Assembly (NCBI GenBank): GCA_013152625.1
Contig: JAADFY010000142.1
Coordinates: 1 to 24,321, forward strand
Origin: Alphaproteobacteria bacterium
GTDB lineage: Bacteria; Pseudomonadota; Alphaproteobacteria; Rhizobiales; Devosiaceae
Direction of reading: 5' to 3'
DNA: 24,321 nucleotides
Made by a program: the position numbers and the translations under genes
Shown here: in pieces, positions 14,723 to 22,954 of the stretch
Layout of the letters: each line of letters starts with the position of its first letter
Position numbering within the stretch: the first letter of the stretch is position 1
Notes under the pieces: generated by a model
What the model was told of the DNA's origin: nothing
What the model saw: the letters and a program-made list of their open reading frames with translations, nothing else
The model's database searches: none

Positions 14723-15297
14723 AAGGGCATTTTTTGCGGCTTTGACCTGACCCCGTCGGCGAGTGTTGTCTGGCTGCGGCAAAAAGTAGCAATGCATTGT
14801 CGCGAATGCTTGCGCACCGGCGCTTGCGATGGGGGTGCAGGTGCTGCGCAAGCGGCGACTTTACAGCGGGCACCGATGGGGGATCGGCGAGGAAAACTTA
14901 TTCACAACTCAAGGGCGGGGCTTGCGGTGGCGCGCTCTTTTTTTTGCCTCACGCCGAGTTCGCAAGTGCTCACCGGCTCCGGCGGGGCGGTTTCTTTAAT
15001 GGCGGCTGCGAGCGTAGGGGCTCGCACCTCGCCGTCGCGCCGCTCCGTCCTCGTTGGTTCTTTAATGGCGGCTCTGTTTTGCCTCACGGGCCGTACCGCG
15101 TTTGTCACGACGCGCTAAACCCGCGCTGTTTACAAACGCTGGCCCTCCGGCGGGGCGGCGCTTGCGCCGGCTCGCGTTGAAGCTCGCTGTGCTCTTGGCC
15201 AGAGATTATGGTGGCTCTTTTTTGCCTCACGCCGAGTTCGCAAGGGCTCACCGGTTCGCTTTTCGCTCAGTGCGTTCGGGAACAGAGTCCATGGCGG
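14723..15297. repeat. Non-coding region with degenerate repeat family and a large hairpin
   Basis: No gene is supported. A 36-bp unit (TTTTTGCCTCACGCCGAG...) occurs at 14941-14976 and again at 15219-15254 with one mismatch, and a shortened copy of its core (TTTTGCCTCACG) lies near 15077-15088. The 16-mer TTCTTTAATGGCGGCT occurs at 14992-15007 and 15058-15073. A large stem-loop at 14809-14852 has perfect arms CTTGCGCA and TGCGCAAG. The 13-mer GGTGGCTCTTTTT at 15210-15222 recurs at 24107-24119, so this looks like a dispersed intergenic repeat family. Confidence 0.75.
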
Positions 15298-16038
15298 TTA
15301 CCGGGTTTTCTGGCTTGTCGCCTCGGGGCCCGAAGTCGGGAAATTCATGAGCACGCCCGAAACATGTTGCAAATGGGCTCGCATGGCATCGGCTGCTTCG
15401 GTGGGGTTTTTCGACTTTATGGCGTTCAGGATCCGATGGTGAAACTGCTGGGCTATCTGGGCACTGCCGGGAACCTTGGATACTTTTTTTCGTTGCTCGT
15501 TCAAAAGGTCGACAATCGGATAAAGCAGCAGGCAGACCATGTGGTTTTGTGTTGCCTTGGCGATGGCGAGGTGGAACCGATGGTCGGATTCAATAAACAG
15601 GCGGATGTCGGGCAGACCCTTATCCATTGCCGCGACCTCCTTGGCCAGGCTTTCCAGGTCGGCTGGTGTGGCCCGCTGTGCTGCCAGCGCGGCAACTGCG
15701 GGCTCAATAATCTCACGAATTTCGATGAGATGACGCAGGTCGTCCGCCCTGGCGCCCACGGCCAGGGCCAGTTCCAGTGAATCTCCAAGGGCCTGTGAAG
15801 TGGTATTGGTAATATATGTACCGCTGCCCTGGCGCACCCGGACCAGACCATCGGTCGCCAGGACCCGGATGGATTCACGCACCACATTGCGGCTTACCCC
15901 ATACCGGTCGGCAAGCTGCTGCTCGGTGGGGAGCCGCTCGCCTTCACGCAGTTCACCGGAGACAATCCGCGAGCGTATTGAATGGGCAATATGCTCATAG
16001 AGGCGAATGTTGCGGAATTTCGGCGGGTCGAGGGTCAC
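15298..16038 (-). CDS. GntR-family transcriptional regulator, FadR/FCD subgroup
   Basis: A 246-residue protein with an N-terminal winged helix (about 12-78: SGELREGERLPTEQQLADRYGVSRNVVRESIRVLATDGLVRVRQGSGTY in pieces) and a C-terminal all-helical FCD effector domain. The metal/ligand-binding residues are suggested by the His-containing segments SDHRFHLAIA and QFHHRIL and by MRAHLQHV. FCD regulators often respond to sugar acids or other organic acids. It is divergent from the ABC importer and close to mannonate dehydratase, so it probably represses this locus until a hexuronate-like ligand binds. The start is GTG 16038, with a weak ribosome binding site. UxuR/ExuR-like function is an inference from context. 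Confidence 0.92.
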   Translation of the reverse strand: MTLDPPKFRNIRLYEHIAHSIRSRIVSGELREGERLPTEQQLADRYGVSRNVVRESIRVLATDGLVRVRQGSGTYITNTTSQALGDSLELALAVGARADDLRHLIEIREIIEPAVAALAAQRATPADLESLAKEVAAMDKGLPDIRLFIESDHRFHLAIAKATQNHMVCLLLYPIVDLLNEQRKKVSKVPGSAQIAQQFHHRILNAIKSKNPTEAADAMRAHLQHVSGVLMNFPTSGPEATSQKTR

Positions 16039-16134
16039 GGCCCGACGGGCTCGAAAATGTTGTGCTTTCGCCGGGGATTGGCGCTGTCAGGCCGGGGGGC
16101 GTTGAATGGCAAATTCGGCTTCCTGTTCGATCAA

Positions 16135-16166
16135 TTGACAAATTGGTAGTATGACCCTAACAATTT
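16135..16166 (+). promoter_or_regulatory. Promoter and possible GntR operator of the ABC importer
   Basis: A perfect -35 box TTGACA (16135-16140) is followed 17 bases later by a weak -10, TAACAA (16158-16163). The spacer holds TGGT-AGTATG-ACC, resembling the TGGT...ACCA half-sites of FCD-type GntR proteins, and outer arms AAATTG (16140-16145) and CAATTT (16161-16166) form a wider dyad. A repressor here would block RNA polymerase. The half-site spacing is not canonical, so the operator is less certain than the promoter. Confidence 0.5.
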
Positions 16167-16167
16167 A

Positions 16168-16190
16168 CCTATCGAAATTTCGTTGATAGG
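16168..16190 (+). promoter_or_regulatory. Leader hairpin of the ABC importer transcript
   Basis: CCTATC (16168-16173) pairs with GATAGG (16185-16190), and the interior contains the palindrome CGAAATTTCG. It lies right after the predicted -10 box, so it would form the 5' end of the message and may stabilise it, or be a second protein site. Confidence 0.35.
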
Positions 16191-16248
16191 GCAACCTTGC
16201 GCGGGCCAACCGGACAGCGGGCGAAATTTGATCAAAAGGGAGGATTTT

Positions 16249-17232
16249 ATGAAAAATATATCGAAAATCGGTGTGGTCGCTGCCCTGGCAGCGGTACTGT
16301 CAACCGGCGTGGCGTCCGCGCAGGAAGACCAGATCACCATCGGGTTTCTGCCTGGCGTGGTCGACCCGTTCTATCAGGTCATGGAGATCGGCGTTGAGGC
16401 GGCGGTGGCTGATCTGGGGTTTAAACTGGTCACCCAGATACCCCCGACATGGGGTGTTGAAGTGCAGACCCCAATCCTGGATGCCATGGTCGCGCGCGGC
16501 GACATTGATTATCTGGTGATTGCACCTACTGACAAAGACCAGATGGTGGGACCGCTGCTATTGGCGCTTGAAACCGGCATCAAGGTGATCACCGTGGATA
16601 CGTTCCTCGGGGATGGCGACTATATCAACGGGCCGGTGACATTTCCCATCAGCTATATCGGCTCGGACAATGTTGAGGGCGGGCGGATTTCCGCGCGTGG
16701 GCTGGCCAAGGCAATTGGCGGTACCGGCAAGGTCTATATCAACTCCACCAACCCCAATGTGAGTTCGGTTGAGGGTCGGGCCATCGGATTTAACGAGGTC
16801 ATGGACAATGAATTTCCTGACATTGAAGTGATTGGTCTTGATTTCAATCTCGATGACATGAATACGGCCGTGCAGCAGACCGCTGCCACGCTGGAGCGGG
16901 TTCCCGATCTGGTCGGGGTGTTCGGCACCAATGTGTTTAGCGCCCAGGGTGCTGGTACTGCGGTGGTCAATGCGGGGCTCGGCGGTGTGGTCAGTGTTGT
17001 CGCCTATGACGCAACACAGTTTGCCATCGAGCAACTGCGTGAGGGTGTTGTCAGCCTTGTGCTGGCCCAGAAGCCCTTCGACATGGGCTATATGGCGGTT
17101 CAGTTCGCTGCGGCCGATGCCAAAGGTGTAACCAGTTTGCCACGCCGGGTTCAGACCGGTTTTGCGATCATTGACATTGAAAATGTCGATGATCCTGAAG
17201 TGGCACGGTTCATCTATCAGGTTCCCAACTAA
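16249..17232 (+). CDS. Periplasmic sugar-binding protein, Rbs/Frc-type ABC importer
   Basis: The 327-residue precursor has a signal peptide (1-25, ending GVASAQ). Mature sequence begins EDQITIGFLPGVVDPFYQVME, the type I periplasmic binding fold of the ribose/fructose group. Later motifs are VITVDTF, YIGSDNVEGGRISARGLA and VVAYDATQFAIEQLREGVV, where ligand-contact residues normally sit. The sugar is not readable from sequence; linkage to mannonate dehydratase suggests a hexuronate, aldonate or related sugar. The start at 16249 has AAAAGGGAGG with a 5-nt gap, stronger than the upstream ATG at 16183. A terminator follows before the permease gene, which would give excess binding protein. Confidence 0.93.
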   Translation: MKNISKIGVVAALAAVLSTGVASAQEDQITIGFLPGVVDPFYQVMEIGVEAAVADLGFKLVTQIPPTWGVEVQTPILDAMVARGDIDYLVIAPTDKDQMVGPLLLALETGIKVITVDTFLGDGDYINGPVTFPISYIGSDNVEGGRISARGLAKAIGGTGKVYINSTNPNVSSVEGRAIGFNEVMDNEFPDIEVIGLDFNLDDMNTAVQQTAATLERVPDLVGVFGTNVFSAQGAGTAVVNAGLGGVVSVVAYDATQFAIEQLREGVVSLVLAQKPFDMGYMAVQFAAADAKGVTSLPRRVQTGFAIIDIENVDDPEVARFIYQVPN

Positions 17233-17260
17233 CTTTCAGGGATCTGTAAGTAGACAGGGT

Positions 17261-17295
17261 CCGGGAGCGCTCCAACTGGTGCTCCCGGTTTTTTT
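17261..17295 (+). terminator. Intra-operon terminator between binding protein and permease
   Basis: CCGGGAGC (17261-17268) pairs perfectly with GCTCCCGG (17281-17288) around a 12-base loop and is followed by seven T residues. It lies 28 bp after the binding-protein stop codon. Such leaky terminators are common after binding-protein genes and set the stoichiometry against the membrane parts. Confidence 0.92.
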
Positions 17296-17322
17296 GCCAC
17301 AACCTGATTTCGGGGACGCCAT

Positions 17323-18471
17323 ATGGATCAGCAGGTAACCCAACCGGTCACCAAAGCCGGGTTTTCGGCGCCTAAAACCAGAACGGCTGGCGATCGGCTG
17401 ATCCTGAGCCTCATTCACGTGTGGGCGTGGGTTTTTCTGGCGGCGCTTATCCTGGCTTTTGTGGTTTCGGTGCCGCTGGTCAGCGGCAGTTCGGTGAGCT
17501 TTTTCACCGTTCGAAATTCGCAAAACATACTGGTGGCCATAACCCCGATTCTGCTGCTCGGTCTTGGCCAGACATTTGTCATTATCAGCGGCGGCATAGA
17601 TCTCTCGGTGGGCTGGGTGATGAGCTGGGCCTCGGTGCTTTCGGCGCTGGCCCTGCGCGAGGCCTACAACGCGGGTCTGCCGCTGCCGCTGGCGGTTGCG
17701 GTGGGGTTCGGCGCGGCGGTGGTCGGGGGGGGGATGGTTGGCCTGTTTAATGGGGTGATCATTGCCAAACTCAAGGTCCCGCCGTTTATCGTTACACTTG
17801 GCACCTCGTTTATCGTGCGCGGTATGGCGCTGCTATTTTCAGAAAATACCACGGTGATCGGGCTGCCGCGGGGGGTGCGCGACTATGGCAACGAGGCGCT
17901 GATGTATTTCGTGCGCGGCGAAGGGGGCGGGTTTTATTTCCTGGACAAGCCGGAACTGACCGGGGAAATGCTTCGCCGCATGGACCGCATCATCACCTAC
18001 CCGGTGTTGTTGACGGCGCTGGTGGTGGCGGTGGCGATTTTTGTCCTCCGGCGAACCAAATTCGGGCGGCATACCTATGCCATTGGCGGTAACCGCGAAG
18101 CGGCAATCCGGGCCGGGGTGCCGGTGGAGCGCCATATCATCATGCTCTATGTCATGTCGGCGGCCACGGCCGGGATCGCGGGATTTTTGTCCATGCTGCG
18201 CTTTACCGCCGGTTCTGCGGTCATTGGCGATCCGCTGCTGCTTTCTTCCATTGCGGCGGTGATTATCGGCGGTGTCAGCCTGTTCGGCGGTTCCGGTTCG
18301 GTGGTTGGCACCATCATCGGCTCGCTGATCATTGCGGTCTTGACCACCGGGCTGGTCATGCTCAACGTGCCTTCATTCTATCAGTTTATCGTTGTGGGCG
18401 CGGTGGTCATTCTGGCGGTGCTGATCGATCAGTCCCGGGGCATAATCAAAGACAGGATCGAGACAAGATAG
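17323..18471 (+). CDS. ABC importer permease, RbsC/FrcC family
   Basis: The 382-residue membrane protein has about eight to ten hydrophobic segments. The family motif ILLLGLGQTFVIISGGIDLSVG is split around residues 72-93, and the coupling region GGNREAAIRAGVPVERH is followed by IGGVSLFGGSGSVVGTIIG near the C-terminus. It forms the sugar channel, probably as a homodimer. An extra polar stretch of about 35 residues (rich in Gly and charged residues, around 190-222) lies between membrane segments and probably faces the periplasm. GGGGAC precedes ATG 17323. Its stop codon directly abuts the ATPase start, so the two are translated together. Confidence 0.93.
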   Translation: MDQQVTQPVTKAGFSAPKTRTAGDRLILSLIHVWAWVFLAALILAFVVSVPLVSGSSVSFFTVRNSQNILVAITPILLLGLGQTFVIISGGIDLSVGWVMSWASVLSALALREAYNAGLPLPLAVAVGFGAAVVGGGMVGLFNGVIIAKLKVPPFIVTLGTSFIVRGMALLFSENTTVIGLPRGVRDYGNEALMYFVRGEGGGFYFLDKPELTGEMLRRMDRIITYPVLLTALVVAVAIFVLRRTKFGRHTYAIGGNREAAIRAGVPVERHIIMLYVMSAATAGIAGFLSMLRFTAGSAVIGDPLLLSSIAAVIIGGVSLFGGSGSVVGTIIGSLIIAVLTTGLVMLNVPSFYQFIVVGAVVILAVLIDQSRGIIKDRIETR

Positions 18472-19251
18472 ATGGCTTCGGAACCGGTTCTTTCGATTAG
18501 AAATCTGGTCAAGCGCTTTGGCGGGCTTGTCGCGGTCAACGACGTTTCGCTGGACGTGTTCCCCGGAGAAGTGGTGGCATTGCTCGGTGATAATGGCGCC
18601 GGAAAATCCACTTTGATCAAGTGTGTGTCCGGCGTTCATTCGCCCACTGGCGGGCACATTATCTTTGAAGGGGAAGAGGTGCATTTCTCGCGCCCGATCG
18701 AGGCCCGCGATCATGGTATCGAGACCATTTATCAGGACCTGGCGCTGGCCAACAATCTCGATGTGCCGGGCAATGTCTTTCTGGGCCGTGAGGTTGAAAA
18801 GAGTTATCTGGGCGGGTTATTGCGGCCGCTGGACAACAAGTTCATGCTTGCCCAGACCGCCAGCGCGCTGGCCTCGCTGCATGCGGAAATTCCTTCGCTT
18901 GAGGTACCGATCGAATCCCTTTCCGGGGGGCAGCGGCAGGCGGTTGCCATTGCCCGGGCGGTGTACTGGCAGGCCCGGCTGATGATCATGGATGAGCCCA
19001 CCAACAATCTGGGTGTACCCGAACAGCACAAGGTGCTCGATTTGATCCGCGCGCTGCGGGATCGGGGCGTTCCGGTGATCCTGATCAGCCACACACTGCC
19101 CGAGGTTTTTGCGGTGTCGGACCGTCTGGTGGTCATGCATCGGGGCCGCAAGGTGACCGAAAAAAAGGTCGGCGACACCAATTCCGAGGAGATCGTCCAG
19201 TATATGGTGGGCGCCCTGGATGATACGCGGACACCGGCGCCTGTGGCCTGA
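18472..19251 (+). CDS. ABC importer ATPase, single-domain FrcA type
   Basis: A 259-residue ATPase with Walker A GDNGAGKST (39-47), Q-loop YQDL (Gln88), signature LSGGQ (150-154), Walker B LMIMDEP (170-176) and switch His207 in LISHTLP. Ribose importers usually carry a double-length ATPase (RbsA); this one has a single domain, as in the rhizobial fructose importer FrcA. After Walker B it reads TNNLGV where TAALGV is common. ATG 18472 follows the permease stop with no gap. Confidence 0.94.
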   Translation: MASEPVLSIRNLVKRFGGLVAVNDVSLDVFPGEVVALLGDNGAGKSTLIKCVSGVHSPTGGHIIFEGEEVHFSRPIEARDHGIETIYQDLALANNLDVPGNVFLGREVEKSYLGGLLRPLDNKFMLAQTASALASLHAEIPSLEVPIESLSGGQRQAVAIARAVYWQARLMIMDEPTNNLGVPEQHKVLDLIRALRDRGVPVILISHTLPEVFAVSDRLVVMHRGRKVTEKKVGDTNSEEIVQYMVGALDDTRTPAPVA

Positions 19252-19486
19252 CACGCTGGCGGGCGGCGGGGGGTGCCGGTCGGGGCCTGCGGTCGGGTCT
19301 TGCGGGCGGGATTTGCCGCGAGAAAATTTGAATAAACACTTTTCATAAGACCAAAATCGGCCTATGGGCACACCGTTGCTCGATAGGATATGTGGGCACG
19401 TTTGACCAATCCGGTCGTTTTCGGTCCCAATGGTTGAATCGTTTGTGCCCGGTTAGAAACCCTGTGACAGGTGAATGGGAACCGGT
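19252..19486. other. Intergenic region upstream of mannonate dehydratase
   Basis: No gene is seen. A short dyad GACC-AATCC-GGTC at 19404-19416 overlaps a TTGACC (-35-like) at 19402-19407, but the matching -10 is poor. GGGCAC near 19394 and GTGCCC near 19445 could pair at long range. The gap suggests that the dehydratase may have its own promoter, though readthrough from the ATPase gene is possible. Confidence 0.4.
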
Positions 19487-20701
19487 ATGAAAATCAGAGA
19501 AATTCGCGTTATTGTTGCCTCGCCCGGGAGAAATTTTGTCACGGTCAAAATTGTAACCGACGAGGGCGTTTACGGCATTGGCGATGCCACGGTGAATGGC
19601 CGGGAAAAAGCGGTTGTATCGTACCTTGAAGATCATGTGGTGCCGTGCCTGATCGACCGGGATCCGATGCGGATTGAAGATATCTGGCAATATCTTTATC
19701 GGGGTGCCTACTGGCGTCGGGGCCCGATCACCATGGCCGCGATTTCCGGAATTGACACCGCTTTGTGGGACATCAAGGCCAAGGTGGCCAACATGCCGCT
19801 CTATCAGCTGTTAGGGGGGGCATCGCGGACCCGGATCATGGCTTATGCCCATGCGCAGGGCCGAACCATCGAAGATGTGGCGGAGGCGGTGCTGGCCAAA
19901 AAAGAACTTGGTTATGTGGCCATTCGCGCCCAGGCAGGGGTGCCGGGATTTGAATCCATCTATGGCATTGGCAGCGCCAGGGGCGCTAAAAACTCGTCGG
20001 CGAGAATCAAAAAACTGCCCAGGGAGGAAGTGTGGTCCACGTCGAAATATCTGGCCCATATCCCAAAGGTTTTTGAAAAGCTGCGCGATGTCGTGGGGTG
20101 GGACATGCATTTGCTGCATGACGCCCATCACCGGCTCACCCCCATCGAGGCGGCCCGTCTGGGCAAGGATCTTGAGCCCTACCGGCTGTTCTGGCTGGAA
20201 GACCCGGTGCCGGCGGAACTGCCCGAGGGCTATCGGACGATCCGGGCGCACACGACCACGCCCATCGCGCTTGGGGAGGTTTTTAACACCATCTGGGATG
20301 CGCGGGTGGTGATCGAAGAGCAATTGATCGATTACATCCGCACCACTTCGGTGCATGCGGGGGGGGTTACCGGCCTGCGCCGCATTTTTGATTTTGCCTC
20401 AATTTATAATGTGCGTTCCGCCTGCCACGGGCCGACAGATGTTTCGCCGGTGGCCATGGGGGCAAACCTGCATGTTGATTTATGGGTGCCCAATTTCGGC
20501 ATTCAGGAATACTCCGGCTACACCGAAGCCACCCATGAGATGTTCCCCCACGCCTGGACCCAGGATGGCGGCTTTTTGCATCCCGGTGACGCCATCGGCC
20601 ATGGTGTGGATATTGATGAAAATCTGGCGGAAAAGTATCCCTACAAGCGGTCCTATCTGCCGGTTAACAGGCTTGAGGACGGCACGCTCTGGCATTGGTA
20701 G
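19487..20701 (+). CDS. manD: D-mannonate dehydratase family protein (ManD/RspA, enolase superfamily)
   Basis: A 404-residue enolase-superfamily protein that closely follows the ManD pattern. Tyr159 and Arg147 (VAIRAQ) are the proposed general bases and acids, and metal ligands are Asp212 (LLHDAHHRL), Glu238 (FWLEDPVP) and Glu264 (ALGEVFN). His314 ([10 protein letters not shown]) and the C-terminal LWHW complete the site. Known members dehydrate D-mannonate (some weakly also D-gluconate) to 2-keto-3-deoxygluconate, a step of glucuronate breakdown. Activity within this family varies widely, so the exact substrate is open. ATG 19487 is chosen over 19475 because the family begins MKIREIRV and GGGA lies 6 nt upstream. 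No kinase or aldolase of the pathway is in the window. Confidence 0.9.
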   Translation: MKIREIRVIVASPGRNFVTVKIVTDEGVYGIGDATVNGREKAVVSYLEDHVVPCLIDRDPMRIEDIWQYLYRGAYWRRGPITMAAISGIDTALWDIKAKVANMPLYQLLGGASRTRIMAYAHAQGRTIEDVAEAVLAKKELGYVAIRAQAGVPGFESIYGIGSARGAKNSSARIKKLPREEVWSTSKYLAHIPKVFEKLRDVVGWDMHLLHDAHHRLTPIEAARLGKDLEPYRLFWLEDPVPAELPEGYRTIRAHTTTPIALGEVFNTIWDARVVIEEQLIDYIRTTSVHAGGVTGLRRIFDFASIYNVRSACHGPTDVSPVAMGANLHVDLWVPNFGIQEYSGYTEATHEMFPHAWTQDGGFLHPGDAIGHGVDIDENLAEKYPYKRSYLPVNRLEDGTLWHW

Positions 20702-21056
20702 GACGTGGATACCAAGGATTATCCGGTTCTTTTCATCTCAGCGGGCAAAATGGTCTGACGGGTTTAGATTGGTCTGGAGCCGTCTTTCCGGCCTTTCCGG
20801 CCCATAGACTGCCGGCCCATTGCCTGCCGGCTGTCCAATATGTTTCTGCCTGGTATCACCAAAATAGTTGACGGCACCGTCTTCGCTCTCTATTGATCCT
20901 AAATGTATAACAATAGACGGTGAGGCGCGAACCGGGTGCTAGAATTTTCCGGCGAACCGTTTCCGTTTTGAGGAATGCAAACAAAAATCCAGTCGCTGCT
21001 GACGCTGGGTCGGTATCGGCACAACACCAACTCCAATGTCTGGGAGGATAAATTAC
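20702..21056. other. Intergenic region between manD and the second ABC transporter
   Basis: No gene is seen. Short tandem TTTCCGGCC (twice near 20788-20806) and two CTGCCGGC copies near 20810 and 20825 could form small hairpins, but none has a U tract. The useful part is the putative operator and promoter at 20851-20896, listed separately. Confidence 0.5.
20851..20896 (+). promoter_or_regulatory. Putative GntR/FadR-type operator TGGTATCACCA and promoter
   Basis: The perfect dyad TGGT-ATC-ACCA (20851-20861) matches the TGGTNNNACCA consensus of FCD-type GntR regulators. Seven bases later is TTGACG (20868-20873), a good -35, then 17 bases and TATTGA (20891-20896) as -10. The operator sits directly upstream of the -35, and the locus encodes a regulator of exactly this family, so co-regulation of both transporters is plausible. 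Confidence 0.55.
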
Positions 21057-22844
21057 ATGGCCAGATTTAACGTAAAGATCGTGGCAGCCGCTGTCGTCGG
21101 CATGGCGATCTCTTTTAGTCCAGCAACGCTTTATGCTCAGGCGACGGCTGCTGTGGAAATCAAACCTGACGGGCCCTTAGAGGATGTGGGGCGCGAGCAG
21201 ACCCTGGTTCTGGGGTGGAGCATATCCTCGCCTGTGGGGGTGACAAACCCCTGGGCCGTGCCGGGGTATTCCAGTTCGGAGGGCAATTCCGTCATGTGGG
21301 AAGGCCTGATGTATTATGGAATATTCAATGATGAGGATATTCCCTGGCTTGCCGAAAGCATCGCGTATACCAGCGATGATTTTACATCGCTGCGGATCAA
21401 ACTGAACCCCATGGCCAAATGGAGCGACGGCGTTCCGGTGACGGCCAAGGATGTGGTCTTCACCATGGAAGGCCAGATGAACAACGAACTTTTGCGGTTT
21501 AACAAAAGCTTCAACACTTTTGTCGAAACGATCACCACTGTCGATGATCTCACCGTTGATCTGACGTTCAAGGTTCCCGCGCCGCGGTTCAAGTTCGATG
21601 TGCTGACCTTAAAATTCGACACTGGGATGCCGATTGTGCCCGCCCATGGCTTTGAGGGTATTGATAACGTCAACGAATATGCCGGCGGCACAGAAATCCC
21701 CCACTCAGGTCCTTATGAACTGGTGGCCTGGAACCAGAACCAGAAAATCTTCAATCTGCGTGAAGACTGGTGGGCGGTGGAAGCCGGCCTGAACGACCTG
21801 CCAGACGTCAAGCGGGTCATTGTGGTCAATCTTGGCGGCCAGATCGGGCAAAACATGGACACTGTCGCCCAGCGTCTGGTCAACAACGAGATGGATTCGG
21901 CGCTGGATATGCGCAGTGCCGTGATCGCCAACATTCTCAGGCAAAATCCGAAAATCACGACCCACTCCGGGTCGGAACCGCCTTATGGTTATCTCGACTG
22001 GTGGCCAAATGCCCTTTGGATGAACACCCAGACGGGCCCGTTTGCCGATGTTCGGGTACGCCGGGCGGTCAGTCTTGGGGTCAACCGGCAGCAGGTCAAC
22101 GATGTTTTGTATGAGGGAGCCGAGATTGCAACCACGGTTCCGTTCCCGCTGTTTCCGGGGCTGCAAAAATTCATGGACACGCCGGAAGTGCAGGCGCTGG
22201 TCGCAAAATATGAGCCGGGCAAGTTCGACCTTGATGAGAGTGCGGAATTGATGGCTGAAGCGGGTTACGCCAAAAACGGTGATGGTTTCTGGGAGAAAGA
22301 CGGGCAGACCGTTGACAGCACCATCAACGGTTTTGAGGGTATCCACAGCGACATTGTGCCGGTTCTGGTGGATATGTTGCGCAGGGCCGGCTTTGATGCC
22401 GCGACCAACTTTGGCACCGATGCTTTCCAGAACATGGCGGATGGCAAACCCGGGCTTTACATGTTCGGGCACGGGGCAAGCCTGAAAGATCCGTTTTCGA
22501 CACTGGATTTCTTCAACAGCCGCAACGCCGGCACGCCGGGTGAACCGGTTGGCGCCTATCAGTTCGCGCGATATTCCAACCCGGAATATGATGACATCCT
22601 GAACAAGATGGCTGTCATTCCCGCCGATCATCCCGATTTCCCGGGGCTGGCGGCCCAGGCACTGGAAATTTACTGGCGCGATCAGATCAATGTGCCGGTC
22701 ATTCAGTGGCTGCACCGGATTGCCTACAACCAGACCTATTGGGAAAACTGGCCGACCGCTGCTAATGTCGGAGTGGGTGTTAACGGCGCCTTCTGGCACA
22801 AGACAGCGCTGCTTGTTGTCTCCAATCTCAAGACCGCCGAATAG
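21057..22844 (+). CDS. ABC transporter substrate-binding protein, family 5 (Dpp/Opp type)
   Basis: The 595-residue precursor has a signal peptide (1-28, MARFNVKIVAAAVVG... ending LYAQ). The mature part has the family-5 features: NSVMWEGLMYYG, the TAKDVVFTME block, IPHSGPYELVAWNQNQKIFNL split across the hinge, and VRRAVSLGVNRQQVNDVLYEG. Members bind di- or oligopeptides, nickel, opines or oligosaccharides. At this length and next to mannonate dehydratase, an oligosaccharide or oligouronide ligand is plausible but unproven. GGGAGG lies 9 nt before ATG 21057, which is preferred to the earlier in-frame start. It heads an operon with at least two permease genes. Confidence 0.92.
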   Translation: MARFNVKIVAAAVVGMAISFSPATLYAQATAAVEIKPDGPLEDVGREQTLVLGWSISSPVGVTNPWAVPGYSSSEGNSVMWEGLMYYGIFNDEDIPWLAESIAYTSDDFTSLRIKLNPMAKWSDGVPVTAKDVVFTMEGQMNNELLRFNKSFNTFVETITTVDDLTVDLTFKVPAPRFKFDVLTLKFDTGMPIVPAHGFEGIDNVNEYAGGTEIPHSGPYELVAWNQNQKIFNLREDWWAVEAGLNDLPDVKRVIVVNLGGQIGQNMDTVAQRLVNNEMDSALDMRSAVIANILRQNPKITTHSGSEPPYGYLDWWPNALWMNTQTGPFADVRVRRAVSLGVNRQQVNDVLYEGAEIATTVPFPLFPGLQKFMDTPEVQALVAKYEPGKFDLDESAELMAEAGYAKNGDGFWEKDGQTVDSTINGFEGIHSDIVPVLVDMLRRAGFDAATNFGTDAFQNMADGKPGLYMFGHGASLKDPFSTLDFFNSRNAGTPGEPVGAYQFARYSNPEYDDILNKMAVIPADHPDFPGLAAQALEIYWRDQINVPVIQWLHRIAYNQTYWENWPTAANVGVGVNGAFWHKTALLVVSNLKTAE

Positions 22845-22863
22845 GTTTGAGAGTGCAACCATG

Positions 22864-22888
22864 GGGGCGCGGCGTTATGCTGCGCCCC
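22864..22888 (+). promoter_or_regulatory. Intercistronic hairpin between binding protein and permease
   Basis: GGGGCGCGGC (22864-22873) pairs with GCTGCGCCCC (22879-22888), with one G-U pair and a GTTAT loop. No U tract follows, so it is more likely an mRNA-stabilising or processing structure that protects the upstream binding-protein message than a terminator. Confidence 0.6.
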
Positions 22889-22954
22889 TGGCCTGCAGGG
22901 TCCGTGTGACCCAGAGCGGTTTCCCAGGCGCCCGGGAGATGGAGAACACCTGAC

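Noticed and set aside
14642..15118. A 158-codon plus-strand frame through the repeat region
   Set aside because: It spans the operator and repeats, begins inside the response regulator gene and has no family similarity I recognise.
21705..22862. A 385-codon minus-strand frame opposite the family-5 binding protein
   Set aside because: It is antisense to a complete, well-recognised gene and shows no domain or ribosome binding site.
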